64,000 bases of DNA from Physcocola sp002396385 (GTDB taxonomy: Bacteria; Bacteroidota; Bacteroidia; Bacteroidales; Paludibacteraceae), in NCBI GenBank assembly GCA_946535435.1, contig CAMNDM010000002.1, positions 62,001-126,000 of the forward strand, written 5' to 3'. The translations under genes were made by a program, and so were the position numbers. Positions 56,601-63,864 of the stretch are shown piece by piece (the first letter of the stretch is position 1; the number at the start of each line of letters is the position of its first letter). The notes under the pieces were generated by a model, which had not been told where the DNA came from, ran no database searches, and saw only the letters and a program-made list of their open reading frames with translations.

Positions 56601-57104
56601 GATTTCAAGAAACTGGGCCCTAAGTGTGGTAAGAGCATGAAGTCGGTGGCTAACATCCTGACCAACATTGACCAGCAAAGCATAGCCAAACTCGAAAAGG
56701 AGGGCCAGTTGGTACTTGATGTCGATGGCTTGAAGGTGGTGGTTGAGAAGGCCGATGTTGAAATCAAGTCGGAAGATATTCCTGGCTGGTTGGTCGCTAA
56801 TAACGGCGATTTAACTGTTGCGCTCGATATTCAGCTGACTCCTGAACTGGTTAAGGAAGGTATTGCGCGCGAATTCATAAACCGTATCCAGAACATCCGT
56901 AAGTCTTCTGGTTTCGATATTACCGATAAGATTAGCGTCAAGATTGAGCGAAACGAGAAGGTGAACGATGCTGTTGCTGACTTCGCTGACTACATCGGTG
57001 CGCAAACTTTGGCTAAGTCGGTCGAGTTGGTCGACAAGGTGGCTAATCCTACCGAACTCGATTTCGATGACTTCAAGGTTAACATCGAAGTTAGCAAACT
57101 CTAA
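53673..57104 (+). CDS. ileS: Isoleucine--tRNA ligase
   Basis: IleRS charges tRNA-Ile with isoleucine and edits misactivated valine, in the cytoplasm. The frame is open from 53499, but the real start is MGKKFAEYAKFDLSQVNKEV (53673), giving 1143 residues, the normal size of the long eukaryote-like IleRS found in Bacteroidota. PPSANGKPGIHHVLA (about residue 48) contains the HIGH-type ATP motif (here H-H-V-L), the editing domain follows in residues about 200-400, and NKMSKRLGN (about 692) is the KMSKS loop. The C-terminal part has the anticodon-binding helices (EIDRWVLSLLNTLVKEV onwards), with a long C-terminal extension lacking an obvious zinc-knuckle. A strong terminator follows. Confidence 0.97.
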   Translation: MGKKFAEYAKFDLSQVNKEVLKVWDDADIFHKSIAQHEGDPSYVFFEGPPSANGKPGIHHVLARTIKDIFLRYKTMQGYYVRRKAGWDTHGLPVELGVEKELGITKDDIGKSISIEQYNDKCRSNVMMFTNEWTDLTRKIGYWVDLEHPYITYDNRFIESEWYLLKELYKQGFLYKGYTIQPYSPAAGTGLSSHELNQPGCYRDVKDTTVTGQFLVKGNIPAAVKAAENWGEVFFLAWTTTPWTLSSNTALCVGPKIDYVMVQSYNPYTGKPGTFILAEARLSAYFNPAGADAPLDAYNQGDKVVPFRIIGQCKGSDLVGMEYEQLMPWFKVNGDAFKVIPGDYVTTEDGTGIVHISPTYGADDARVAKAAGIAPLQLVDANGNLRPTVDLDGKFYLLKDLDAEYVKNNCNVDAYKEFEGRFVKNAYDANLTDKDASLDVDLCVMLKQQNRAFKVEKHVHNYPHCWRTDKPILYYPLDSWFIRSTAARDEMVALNKTILWKPESTGTGRFGKWLENLNDWNLSRSRFWGTPLPIWRTEDCREEICIGSVEELMNEIDKSIKAGFMTENPFKNFKVGDYSEENYSTKNLDLHRPYVDNIILVSPSGKPMKRESDLIDVWFDSGSMPFSQLHYPFENKELVDNNLFYPANFISEGVDQTRGWFYTLHAISTMIKHSVAFKAVISCGLVLDKNGNKMSKRLGNAVDPFGQVEKFGADPVRWYMITNSSPWDNLKYDEDGVDEIKRKFFGTLYNTYSFFALYANVDGFTGSEAQVPVEKRPEIDRWVLSLLNTLVKEVCAALDDYEPTKAGRAISKFVQDDLSNWYVRLNRKRFWGGTMDEDKLAAYQTLYTCLLTVAKLMSPIAPFYADRLYLDLTAAAPVCESVHLDKFPVADESLIDKALEERQRMAQDISSMALSLRKKENIKVRQPLNQIMVPVLSEHERESILAVDDLIKSEINVKNIKLVDDSAGMLVKRLKPDFKKLGPKCGKSMKSVANILTNIDQQSIAKLEKEGQLVLDVDGLKVVVEKADVEIKSEDIPGWLVANNGDLTVALDIQLTPELVKEGIAREFINRIQNIRKSSGFDITDKISVKIERNEKVNDAVADFADYIGAQTLAKSVELVDKVANPTELDFDDFKVNIEVSKL

Positions 57105-57132
57105 TGTTGCAAAACTTCTTATTATAAGTTAT

Positions 57133-57160
57133 AAGGCGTACCTTCGGGTACGCCTTTTTT
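57133..57160 (+). terminator. Terminator of ileS (UUCG tetraloop)
   Basis: A perfect 10-bp stem (57133-57142 with 57147-57156) around a TTCG loop, followed by a T run. Confidence 0.95.
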
Positions 57161-57197
57161 GTTGGTTCTCGGTTATGTGTAAATGTGTGGAAAACTT

Positions 57198-57205
57198 TAT
57201 ATTTG
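57198..57205 (+). promoter_or_regulatory. -7 element TATATTTG for the third Cys-module gene
   Basis: Exact TAnnTTTG match 27 bp upstream of the ATG at 57233, identical to the -7 element of the 18017-18886 gene. Confidence 0.55.
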
Positions 57206-57232
57206 TTGTAGAACGTGCCTAATCTTAAATAT

Positions 57233-57910
57233 ATGTATAAAGGAAAAATCACATGTGAGGCATTGAAGGCTATAAGAAAAAAGATTGCCGATGCCAATGG
57301 AATCGATTACCTGCCGGGTGTCTGTAAACATCAGGGTGATTGTAGTGGCACTTGTCAGAAGTGTGAATCGGAAGCCCGTTATATCGAGAAGCGTCTCTCG
57401 TTAATGAAAAGTGCGGGTAAGGCTGTTAAAATTATAGGGCTTGCAACGGGCGTTTCGGCTTTGTGTGCTGAACTTCCTTCGTGCGACCCCTTTATTTCTG
57501 GCGACGAACCTGAAAGGACTACCGAGTTCGTCTTTGTGAATGATACAGATCACGACATTGAGATAAATACGGATACAGACACTATAAAAATAAAGAAGGG
57601 CTTGTCTTTTCATTGTCAGGATGTCTACCTTAATCGAAACCTGCAGTATGTAGATGATGTCCAAGTCGTGTACGACGATACGGTTGCCGTTCATTTTCAT
57701 CGTAATAAGAGTGCTCAGGTAGAGGGAAAGGAATTCAACATTCTAAGGAATACCTATAGTTGTGAAAATGAATTATGCGTTTACTCGTATGTCTTCACCG
57801 ATGCCGACTACCAATATGCCTTTGACCATAAGGGCGATGTGGAAGATGAGACACAACACCTTATACGTCCAATCCCAACTGATTCGACTGAAACGTCAAA
57901 AAAAGATTAA
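57233..57910 (+). CDS. Cys-rich N-terminal module protein with unknown C-terminal domain
   Basis: A 225-residue protein. A start at 57215 is possible, but homologues start at the MYKGKITCEALKAIRK position (57233). Cys8, Cys31, Cys37, Cys41 and Cys44 sit exactly as in the proteins at 18017 and 28151, with ANGIDY, GTCQKCESEARYIE and then LSLMKSAGKAVKIIGLATGV, whose second half is the hydrophobic segment. In this copy the segment is shorter and followed by two further Cys (CAELPSC). The C-terminal part (about residues 95-225) is acidic, with strands such as EFVFVNDTDHDIEINTD and AVHFHRNKSAQVEGKEF, and has no recognised domain. It is between the ileS terminator and its own terminator, so it is a single-gene unit. 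Confidence 0.75.
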   Translation: MYKGKITCEALKAIRKKIADANGIDYLPGVCKHQGDCSGTCQKCESEARYIEKRLSLMKSAGKAVKIIGLATGVSALCAELPSCDPFISGDEPERTTEFVFVNDTDHDIEINTDTDTIKIKKGLSFHCQDVYLNRNLQYVDDVQVVYDDTVAVHFHRNKSAQVEGKEFNILRNTYSCENELCVYSYVFTDADYQYAFDHKGDVEDETQHLIRPIPTDSTETSKKD

Positions 57911-57932
57911 CGCTAGACGCATGTATCAGAAT

Positions 57933-57964
57933 AAGGCAATATCCGTATGGATATTGCCTTTATT
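57933..57964 (+). terminator. Terminator of the third Cys-module gene
   Basis: A perfect 12-bp stem (57933-57944 with 57949-57960) with a GTAT loop, followed by a short T-rich tail. It lies between two convergent genes and may act on both strands. Confidence 0.8.
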
Positions 57965-57998
57965 CCTATTTATGAGTTGCCACGGATCACGCTCTCCT

Positions 57999-59060
57999 TT
58001 ACGGTTTATCGTTTTTTGTTCTATATCTTACTACTATATTGTTTACTACATTGAATTGCTCGACATTTTTACCGCAGGCCTTTGGTGCTTTAATCCCATT
58101 GTCGATTGAAAGGGTTGCGTTGGTCTCCACACGCATCTCGTCGTAAAGCCCTTGACCGATAAACGATTGTAGCAGCATGCTGCCCCCTTCTACAATCAAA
58201 CTTTGCACTTTCTGGTTATAGAGTTCGTTAAGCAGGAATTGGAGGTCTATGCCATCGGCACCGAACGGTGCCTTTACATAATTTACATTCTCCTTCGTGT
58301 CGGTTGGTAACTCTTCACAGAAAATAAGCGTAGGCACACTGCCGTCGAGTAAATGGTGGGTGGCTGGTATCCGCAAGTGGCGGTCAATAGCAATACGTAG
58401 TGGTTGTTTGCCGTAATAGTCGCGTACGGTCAGCGACGGATTGTCGTTCACTGCTGTATTGGTGCCAACCAAGATTCCGCTTTCCTGGGCACGCATCTGG
58501 TGGACAAGGACCAAACTTTCGGGTGTAGATATGTTGATGGGCTTGCCATCGCTGGTACCCATATAGCCGTTTGATGTCTGTGCCCATTTCAGAATTATAT
58601 AAGGGCGCTTTTGGGTATGGAAGGTGAAGAAACGTCGGTTCAACTCCCAACCTTCTGCTTCCAAGACTCCTGTCTCGACGGTTGCTCCTGCCTCTCGCAG
58701 CATTTGCAGCCCTCTGCCTGCAACTTCGGGGAAGGGGTCGCCGCAGGCGACTACCACGTGCGGTATTTTTTTGTCGATAAGTAGTTTTGCGCAGGGTGGG
58801 GTCTTGCCCCAGTGCGAGCATGGTTCAAGACTTACATATATGGTGCTTTCTTTTAGCAGTGGCAGGTCTTGTTCCTTCACACTGTTCACCGCATTCACTT
58901 CTGCGTGCGGACCTCCACATTGGCGGTGGTAGCCTTCGCCAATGATGCGGCCTTTGTGTACAATTACGGCGCCTACCATTGGGTTGGGTGCCGTGTAGCC
59001 TTGCCCCATTTCTGCCAGTTGGAAGCAACGGCGCATATATTTTTCGTCGTCTTGTCTCAT
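57999..59060 (-). CDS. ribD: Bifunctional riboflavin biosynthesis deaminase/reductase RibD
   Basis: RibD carries out deamination of the pyrimidine ring, then NADPH-dependent reduction of the ribose side chain, in riboflavin synthesis. The open frame extends upstream to 60083, but that part is the antisense/other-frame shadow of the MATE gene; the real start is MRQDDEKYMRRCFQLAEMGQ (59060), giving 353 residues. GGPHAEVNAV (about residue 50) and SLEPCSHWGKTPPC (about 75-88) hold the His/Cys zinc ligands and the catalytic Glu of the deaminase. LKWAQTSNGYMGTSDG (about 155) begins the reductase, and VEGGSMLLQSFI is its NADPH-binding motif. It follows the MATE exporter by 38 bp. Confidence 0.93.
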   Translation of the reverse strand: MRQDDEKYMRRCFQLAEMGQGYTAPNPMVGAVIVHKGRIIGEGYHRQCGGPHAEVNAVNSVKEQDLPLLKESTIYVSLEPCSHWGKTPPCAKLLIDKKIPHVVVACGDPFPEVAGRGLQMLREAGATVETGVLEAEGWELNRRFFTFHTQKRPYIILKWAQTSNGYMGTSDGKPINISTPESLVLVHQMRAQESGILVGTNTAVNDNPSLTVRDYYGKQPLRIAIDRHLRIPATHHLLDGSVPTLIFCEELPTDTKENVNYVKAPFGADGIDLQFLLNELYNQKVQSLIVEGGSMLLQSFIGQGLYDEMRVETNATLSIDNGIKAPKACGKNVEQFNVVNNIVVRYRTKNDKP

Positions 59061-59098
59061 ATATAGGTATATTACTTTCTTCGTTCTCTGTTCCTCGC

Positions 59099-60382
59099 CT
59101 AAATTTTCGTTCTCCATTGCACAAGTCCCCTTGTCGCCAGGTAACAGAGGAAGGCAATCCAAAGCGCGTGGTTGTCCAAATGTTGGTGAAGGATAAAATA
59201 CAAAAGGAAGAAAACCACGCTTGCCAGGAATGTTGCTGTAATCATTGGCTTTATGGCGGTTGCCCCTACCATAATGCCGTCCCAAAGGAAAGCCGCAAAT
59301 CCGCACACCGGCACTAAAAGTACCCAGTAATAATAGTCGCTTGCTGCCCGTCGCACATCTTCCTGGTCTGTTAGCAAGTGTAGGAACGGCTCTGCTCCCG
59401 TTAGGTAGAGCAGGGTAAATACGGCAACTAATCCCCACCCCCAGTGGAAAATAAGCCGTATAGAGTTGTCTCTCTCCTCCTTGTTTTGGGCGCCTGTGTA
59501 TTTTCCCACCAGGGCCTCGCCCGCATAGGCGAATCCGTCGGTAAAATAGCTGAACAGGTTGAACAACTGCATCAGCAACACATTTACTGCCAATAGGGTT
59601 TCGCCTTGGTGTGCTCCTGCAAAGGTGAAAAACGACATTACGGCGTTTAGGCACAGGGTGCGCAGGAAGATGCCTCCGTTTAGCTTGAAGAAGCCTTTCA
59701 ATTCGTCTTTCTTCAGTGCCCTCCCGATATTCAGGTGCCCCCAATACTGCCGGTATTTTTGGCGCCAGAGCGCACATCCTATAGCCAGACCTGCATACTG
59801 GGCTGTCAGGGTGCCTACTGCAACCCCTTCTATTTTCCATCCCAATCCGTACACTAGTCCTAAACTGGTGAGTATGTTCACTAGGTTTATGCTGATGGCT
59901 ACTATCATGGGGTAGCGGGTGTTCTGCATCCCAATGAACCAGCCTTTCAGGCTGTACATGCCCAACACTGCCGGTGCCCCCCATATACAGATATGGAAAT
60001 AAATCAGTGCATTTTGCTCCACTTCTGGGGTCGTATCCATCAAGTGGAAGGCGGCTGTTGTCAGGGGCCATTGAAGCAACCATATGACCACCGAGAACAT
60101 TGCTGAGAAAAACAGCGAGCGGAAAAGCGCGTTGGCCATGCCCTCGTGGTCATTGCGGCCGTAGGCCTGGGCTGTCTGGCCGCTGGTGCCCATGCGTAGG
60201 AATCCGAAATTCCAGTAAATCATGTTGAACAGCGTTGCCCCTACCGACACGGCACCTATGTAGGCCGTCTTCCCCAAATGCCCCGTTATGGTGGTGTCGA
60301 CCAAACCGAGCAGTGGCACAGTTATGTTCGATACAATGGCGGGAAGCGCCAAACGCAGTATTTCTTTATTCTTGCTGTTCAT
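59099..60382 (-). CDS. MATE family efflux transporter (DinF-like)
   Basis: A 427-residue multidrug/toxic-compound exporter of the MATE family, with 12 predicted membrane helices in the inner membrane. It begins MNSKNKEILRLALPAIVSNI, then LLGLVDTTITGHLG, the usual N-terminal signature, and continues with NFGFLRMGTSGQTAQAYG, the second conserved block. The C-terminal half starts about 220 (LNGGIFLRTLCLNAVMSFF). Length is a little below the 440-460 usual. A longer frame begins at 60460, but homology and the promoter set the start at 60382. It is the first gene of a two-gene leftward unit with ribD. Substrate is not evident; DinF-like members are the nearest group. Confidence 0.9.
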   Translation of the reverse strand: MNSKNKEILRLALPAIVSNITVPLLGLVDTTITGHLGKTAYIGAVSVGATLFNMIYWNFGFLRMGTSGQTAQAYGRNDHEGMANALFRSLFFSAMFSVVIWLLQWPLTTAAFHLMDTTPEVEQNALIYFHICIWGAPAVLGMYSLKGWFIGMQNTRYPMIVAISINLVNILTSLGLVYGLGWKIEGVAVGTLTAQYAGLAIGCALWRQKYRQYWGHLNIGRALKKDELKGFFKLNGGIFLRTLCLNAVMSFFTFAGAHQGETLLAVNVLLMQLFNLFSYFTDGFAYAGEALVGKYTGAQNKEERDNSIRLIFHWGWGLVAVFTLLYLTGAEPFLHLLTDQEDVRRAASDYYYWVLLVPVCGFAAFLWDGIMVGATAIKPMITATFLASVVFFLLYFILHQHLDNHALWIAFLCYLATRGLVQWRTKI

Positions 60383-60389
60383 TCCTTTG

Positions 60390-60397
60390 CAAAGATA
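60390..60397 (-). promoter_or_regulatory. -7 element TATCTTTG directly in front of the MATE gene
   Basis: The minus strand reads TATCTTTG only 7 bp upstream of the ATG at 60382. Since transcripts start a few bases after this element, the mRNA leader would be nearly absent. Confidence 0.5.
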
Positions 60398-60810
60398 CAA
60401 AAGAAAGGAGGACCTTTCGGCCCTCCCCACATCAAAAAAAATACAACAATTGGCCTTCACAATCTCACGACTCTTTCAGCCTTCTTTTTAACCTTTTACT
60501 ATTATTTCTTTATTGCCCGTTGGACCAATATTGTCTGGCTTATGGGCTTTTCTTATATTTACGTTCAAATCGCTTCTGTCTTGTGGTTTCACATATTCAA
60601 TTGCTAGTTTTTTGTTCTTAACCAAATATAGTTCTTTTTTCTTGTTCTGTATAATTTTGCAGTATGTTTGAAAGCATACCCTTTTAGCAAGGTTTTTCAA
60701 TCATGTTTTCTGTGTGTATTTTCCGATAGGTTTGCGCTGTACCAGACCTCAGGCACTCGATTGCCCGTTTCGTGCGTTACTGCCGCTTCTACGGTGTTTT
60801 TTGGGGCAGT

Positions 60811-60851
60811 TGAAAAAAGAGAAGCGGGTCCCATTGCCTGGAACCCGCTTC
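60811..60851 (-). terminator. Terminator of iron-containing alcohol dehydrogenase gene
   Basis: Arms 60821-60832 and 60840-60851 pair over 12 bp (one mismatch or G-U) with a 7-base loop; a T run follows on the minus strand (A run 60813-60819). The 60398-60810 gap holds no gene that I can support. Confidence 0.85.
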
Positions 60852-60875
60852 GATGTTTATTTACTTTCTGTCTTT

Positions 60876-62033
60876 TTACAGACAGGCCTTGTAGATGGCC
60901 AAGACATCTTGCCAGTACAGGGGCTTGAAGTTCCCTAAAAATCCTTCTCCTGCACCTTTCTTCGCCATCTCTTCCAATGGCGAGTTCTCGTTGAAGCCGA
61001 GTTCGCGGAGGGAGGTTGGCTGGCCCAGCGCCACAAAGAACTGCTGGAGTTTGTCGATGCCTGCGTTTATGGTTTTCTCGATGTCGCGTTCTGGCTTAAT
61101 GTCCATCACGTTGGTGGCAAACTGGAAGAACATGGCCGGTTTCTCTTTGTAGACGTAGCGCATCCAGGTTGGGGTAAGTACGGCAAGGCCTGCCCCGTGT
61201 GCCACTTTCTCGTCTTGTGCGCTCAGTTCGTGCTCCATGCCGTGGCAACCCCAGTCTTGAATGCGTCCACAACCCAGGAATCCGTTATGGGCGAACGAGC
61301 CGCCTAACGACACTTCGGCCCATGCTTCATAGTTGTTAGGGTCTTTCATCAAGATGAGTGCGTTGCGCATTATGGTCTTCAGGGTGCTTTCGGCCAGTGA
61401 ATCGATGAGGTCGGTATGCTCGGTCTGGGTGAAATAGCGCTCGAAGATGTGGCTCATCATGTCGCATACGCCGTTGGCTATCTGGTTCTTGGGCAGCGAC
61501 ATGAATATTTCGGGGTTCACGATGCTTGCTACAGGGCGGATTTGAGGGCTGCTGTAGCCCAACTTGCGTCCTTGGTAGGTGATTACAGCGTCGGGACTCA
61601 CTTCGCTGCCGGCTGCCGGTATGGTAAGTATGGTTGCCACTGGCAGTACCTTTGTTGGCTCACCGCCGTTGGCGAAAAAGTTCCATACATCGTCGGTTGC
61701 GGCTCCCATGGCTATCGCTTTCGAGGTGTCGATTACGCTACCGCCGCCAACGGCCAGTACCAGACCCGGATTCTCTTTGCGCAGCAGGGCTATGCCTTCC
61801 TGCACTTTCTCATATCGGGGGTTGGCCTGTATGCCCGATAGTTCAATATACGCTACTCCGTTTTCCTTTAACGAGGCGGTTACGCCGTCGTACACGCCAT
61901 TACGTTTTATGCTGCCGCCTCCGTATACCAACAGAACTTTGTCGGCGTAGGGTTTTACAAGTTCGCCAATCTTTTTGTGTTTGTCCTTGCCGAACACATA
62001 GTTGGTGGACATCTGGAAAGAGAAATTATTCAT
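60876..62033 (-). CDS. Iron-containing alcohol dehydrogenase (BdhA/YqhD-type)
   Basis: A 385-residue group III alcohol dehydrogenase, reducing aldehydes to alcohols with NAD(P)H in the cytoplasm. The N-terminal domain has GKDKHKKIGELVKPYADKVL and the cofactor loop AVGGGSVIDTSKAIAMGA (about residue 94). The C-terminal helical domain has ANGVCDMMSHIFERYF with metal ligands and GCHGMEHELSAQDE (about 262), which gives the other His residues. It begins MNNFSFQMSTNYVFGK, usual for the YqhD/BdhA subgroup (NADPH or NADH use is open). The transcript ends at the strong hairpin near 60811. The SDR gene lies 57 bp upstream on the same strand. Confidence 0.9.
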   Translation of the reverse strand: MNNFSFQMSTNYVFGKDKHKKIGELVKPYADKVLLVYGGGSIKRNGVYDGVTASLKENGVAYIELSGIQANPRYEKVQEGIALLRKENPGLVLAVGGGSVIDTSKAIAMGAATDDVWNFFANGGEPTKVLPVATILTIPAAGSEVSPDAVITYQGRKLGYSSPQIRPVASIVNPEIFMSLPKNQIANGVCDMMSHIFERYFTQTEHTDLIDSLAESTLKTIMRNALILMKDPNNYEAWAEVSLGGSFAHNGFLGCGRIQDWGCHGMEHELSAQDEKVAHGAGLAVLTPTWMRYVYKEKPAMFFQFATNVMDIKPERDIEKTINAGIDKLQQFFVALGQPTSLRELGFNENSPLEEMAKKGAGEGFLGNFKPLYWQDVLAIYKACL

Positions 62034-62090
62034 GGTTGTTGTTCTTTTTTGTGTTGGGGGCTTGTAGTGGAGTTCTCCCTACCGCCTTAA

Positions 62091-63113
62091 TTATAATGAG
62101 AAAAGCTTGATGGCTTGTTGTTGTGCGTCTATTACCTTGTCGCACCATGCGTCAAACTCTTTGTCTTCTTTTTGTAGCTCAGGGTGGGCCAACACATTGG
62201 CTATGGTTCTGGCTATGCCCTGGTCGAAACGGATTGTGGCGCAGAACTCGGGCACAACCCGTTTCAGTTTGCTGTTGTCGAAGACAACCGAGTTGGCTTT
62301 GTCGCCAATCAGACTGCCTTCAAAATCGTAGTCTGGACCGACGCTGTTTAAAAAGTCGCTGCTCACGTGGCAGGCTTTCAGTTCAACGCCCAGTTTGTCG
62401 GCTATGGTCTGGTATATCTGGTTCCATGTCAGACGCTCGTCGCTGGTTATGTGGAAGGCTTCGCCTATAGCGTGGACGTTGCCCATAAGCCCGATGAAGC
62501 CTTTCGCAAAATCGCTGTTGTGGGTCATTGTCCACAACGAGGTGCCGTCGCCATGTATGATAACTGTTTTCCCCTCCAGCATGCGTTTGGCTACCTGCCA
62601 ACTGCCATTCTTTCCATGTACGCCCAGTGGTATGGAACGCTCGTCATAGGTGTGGCTCGGGCGGACAATGGTGATGGGAAAGCCGGTCTCACGGTACTGC
62701 CTCATCAGATATTCTTCGCAGGCTATCTTGTTCCGAGAATAGAGCCAGTAGGGATTCGAGAGTGGGGTACTTTCGGTGATGTGGTAGTTTGAAAGGGGTT
62801 TTTGGTAGGCCGATGCTGAACTTATAAACATAAACTGCTTGGTCTTGCCGGCAAACAGTCGGTAGTCGCGCTCCAACTGTTCTCGCTCGAAACATATGAA
62901 GTCGCACACGGTGTCGAATGTCAGGCCTTCCAACTTTGCTCTTGTCGCTGCCTCGTCGTTAATGTCAACTGTAATGGTCTTCACGTTGGCGGGTAACACG
63001 TTGTTACGGCTACCACGGTTAAGTACGTAGAGTTCCCATTCCTGATTTTCCGATAATAGACGGCTTATGGCAGTGGAAATGGTTCCGGTGCCACCAATAA
63101 ATAAAGCTTTCAT
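62091..63113 (-). CDS. NAD-dependent epimerase/dehydratase (extended SDR) family protein
   Basis: A 340-residue extended short-chain dehydrogenase/reductase. The frame is open to 63158, but the Rossmann fold starts MKALFIGGTGTISTAISRLL (63113), with the NAD(P) motif G-G-T-G-T-I-S at residues 7-13 as in the G-x-x-G-x-x-x type of the atypical group. YWLYSRNKIACEEYLM (about residue 135) provides Tyr and Lys of the Y-x-x-x-K catalytic pair; PITIVRPSHTYDERS is a further family motif. The substrate may be a nucleotide sugar, but some relatives have RNA-binding or plastid roles (CSP41-like); I cannot choose. The TATATTTG element lies upstream at 63156, and the alcohol dehydrogenase follows 57 bp downstream. 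Confidence 0.85.
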   Translation of the reverse strand: MKALFIGGTGTISTAISRLLSENQEWELYVLNRGSRNNVLPANVKTITVDINDEAATRAKLEGLTFDTVCDFICFEREQLERDYRLFAGKTKQFMFISSASAYQKPLSNYHITESTPLSNPYWLYSRNKIACEEYLMRQYRETGFPITIVRPSHTYDERSIPLGVHGKNGSWQVAKRMLEGKTVIIHGDGTSLWTMTHNSDFAKGFIGLMGNVHAIGEAFHITSDERLTWNQIYQTIADKLGVELKACHVSSDFLNSVGPDYDFEGSLIGDKANSVVFDNSKLKRVVPEFCATIRFDQGIARTIANVLAHPELQKEDKEFDAWCDKVIDAQQQAIKLFSL

Positions 63114-63155
63114 CTGTTTATTCGTGTAAAATCTGTGGTTTTGTGTAAAGTTCCA

Positions 63156-63163
63156 CAAATATA
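63156..63163 (-). promoter_or_regulatory. -7 element TATATTTG for the SDR gene
   Basis: The minus strand reads TATATTTG, 42 bp upstream of the ATG at 63113. Confidence 0.5.
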
Positions 63164-63222
63164 CTCTAATTTTTCCAATTACCTAGTCTCTTGTTTTTAT
63201 ACTGCTGCATACAGATTATTTT

Positions 63223-63230
63223 TAATTTTG
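63223..63230 (+). promoter_or_regulatory. -7 element TAATTTTG for the VanZ gene
   Basis: Exact TAnnTTTG match 32 bp upstream of the ATG at 63263. It is divergent from the SDR promoter at 63156. Confidence 0.5.
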
Positions 63231-63262
63231 CACATTATTACTAATGCGCTATTCTAACATTA

Positions 63263-63826
63263 ATGGCTTCCTATTTTAATGCATTGTATCAAAATATACC
63301 GTGGTATGTGTTTCTGTTGTCGTTCGTCGTTTCCATTTTATTAGTGCTTTTTTTTCGTAGGGAAAGGAATGATTCTATGGCCGATGCCCTGAAAAAGTCT
63401 GCTTTGTTAGAGTATTTCTTTCTTGTTTTTTGCTCTACGGTCTATTGCCGTCCGGCTAGGGATGAGATGGAGTATATGCTAACTCCGTTTTGGAAGTATT
63501 GGATCGCCTTCCGCTTCGCGAATATGTTTGGAATATGGGAAATTGTGATGAATGTCGTACTCTTTATGCCCGTTGGTTTTCTGGCACCGACTTTTCTGAA
63601 ATCTGTCCGTATTATCAAAAACGAATTTGTCCGTGTCTTGTTTTTCTGTATGCTGTGCTCTATTACTATCGAGTTGTTGCAGTTAGTCTTAAGACGTGGC
63701 ATGTGCGAGACCGACGACCTTACGCATAATACGCTTGGCGCTTTAATCGGATATGGTGTTTATCGTCTGCTAGGGACAAAGAAAACAGAGGTTGACGGAA
63801 AACAAGAAAACGGAGTCGCTTTATAA
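63263..63826 (+). CDS. VanZ family membrane protein
   Basis: A 187-residue protein with about four membrane helices (residues about 15-32, 52-65, 95-120, 130-150), in the inner membrane. The middle segment IVMNVVLFMPVGFLAPTFLK is the VanZ pattern (NxxLFxPxG), and CSITIELLQLVLRRGMCETD with DDLTHNTLGALIGYGVYRLL is the second diagnostic block (E-x-x-Q ... D-x-x-x-N-x-x-G). VanZ was first seen with vancomycin/teicoplanin resistance, but most members are core-genome proteins of unknown role and there are no van genes here. It is followed by a hairpin that overlaps its stop and faces asnA tail to tail. Confidence 0.88.
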   Translation: MASYFNALYQNIPWYVFLLSFVVSILLVLFFRRERNDSMADALKKSALLEYFFLVFCSTVYCRPARDEMEYMLTPFWKYWIAFRFANMFGIWEIVMNVVLFMPVGFLAPTFLKSVRIIKNEFVRVLFFCMLCSITIELLQLVLRRGMCETDDLTHNTLGALIGYGVYRLLGTKKTEVDGKQENGVAL

Positions 63827-63845
63827 GCAACTCCGTTTTCTGTAT
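63806..63845. terminator. Bidirectional terminator between VanZ and asnA
   Basis: Perfect 10-bp arms (63806-63815 with 63831-63840), carrying A4 at one base and T4 at the other, lie over the VanZ stop codon. It can serve both convergent genes. Confidence 0.75.
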
Positions 63846-63864
63846 TTGGATTGGATGACTCTTT

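Noticed and set aside
59061..60083. 341-residue N-terminal extension of ribD
   Set aside because: The extension overlaps the MATE gene in another frame and has shadow-like composition; RibD homology begins at 59060.
60652..60659. TAATTTTG on the plus strand as a promoter
   Set aside because: No convincing plus-strand gene follows; the 86-residue frame at 60668 looks random.
60488..60700. 70-residue leftward frame between the MATE and alcohol dehydrogenase genes
   Set aside because: Lys/Asn-rich and free of motifs, with no promoter or coupling. It could be a small gene, but I cannot support it.
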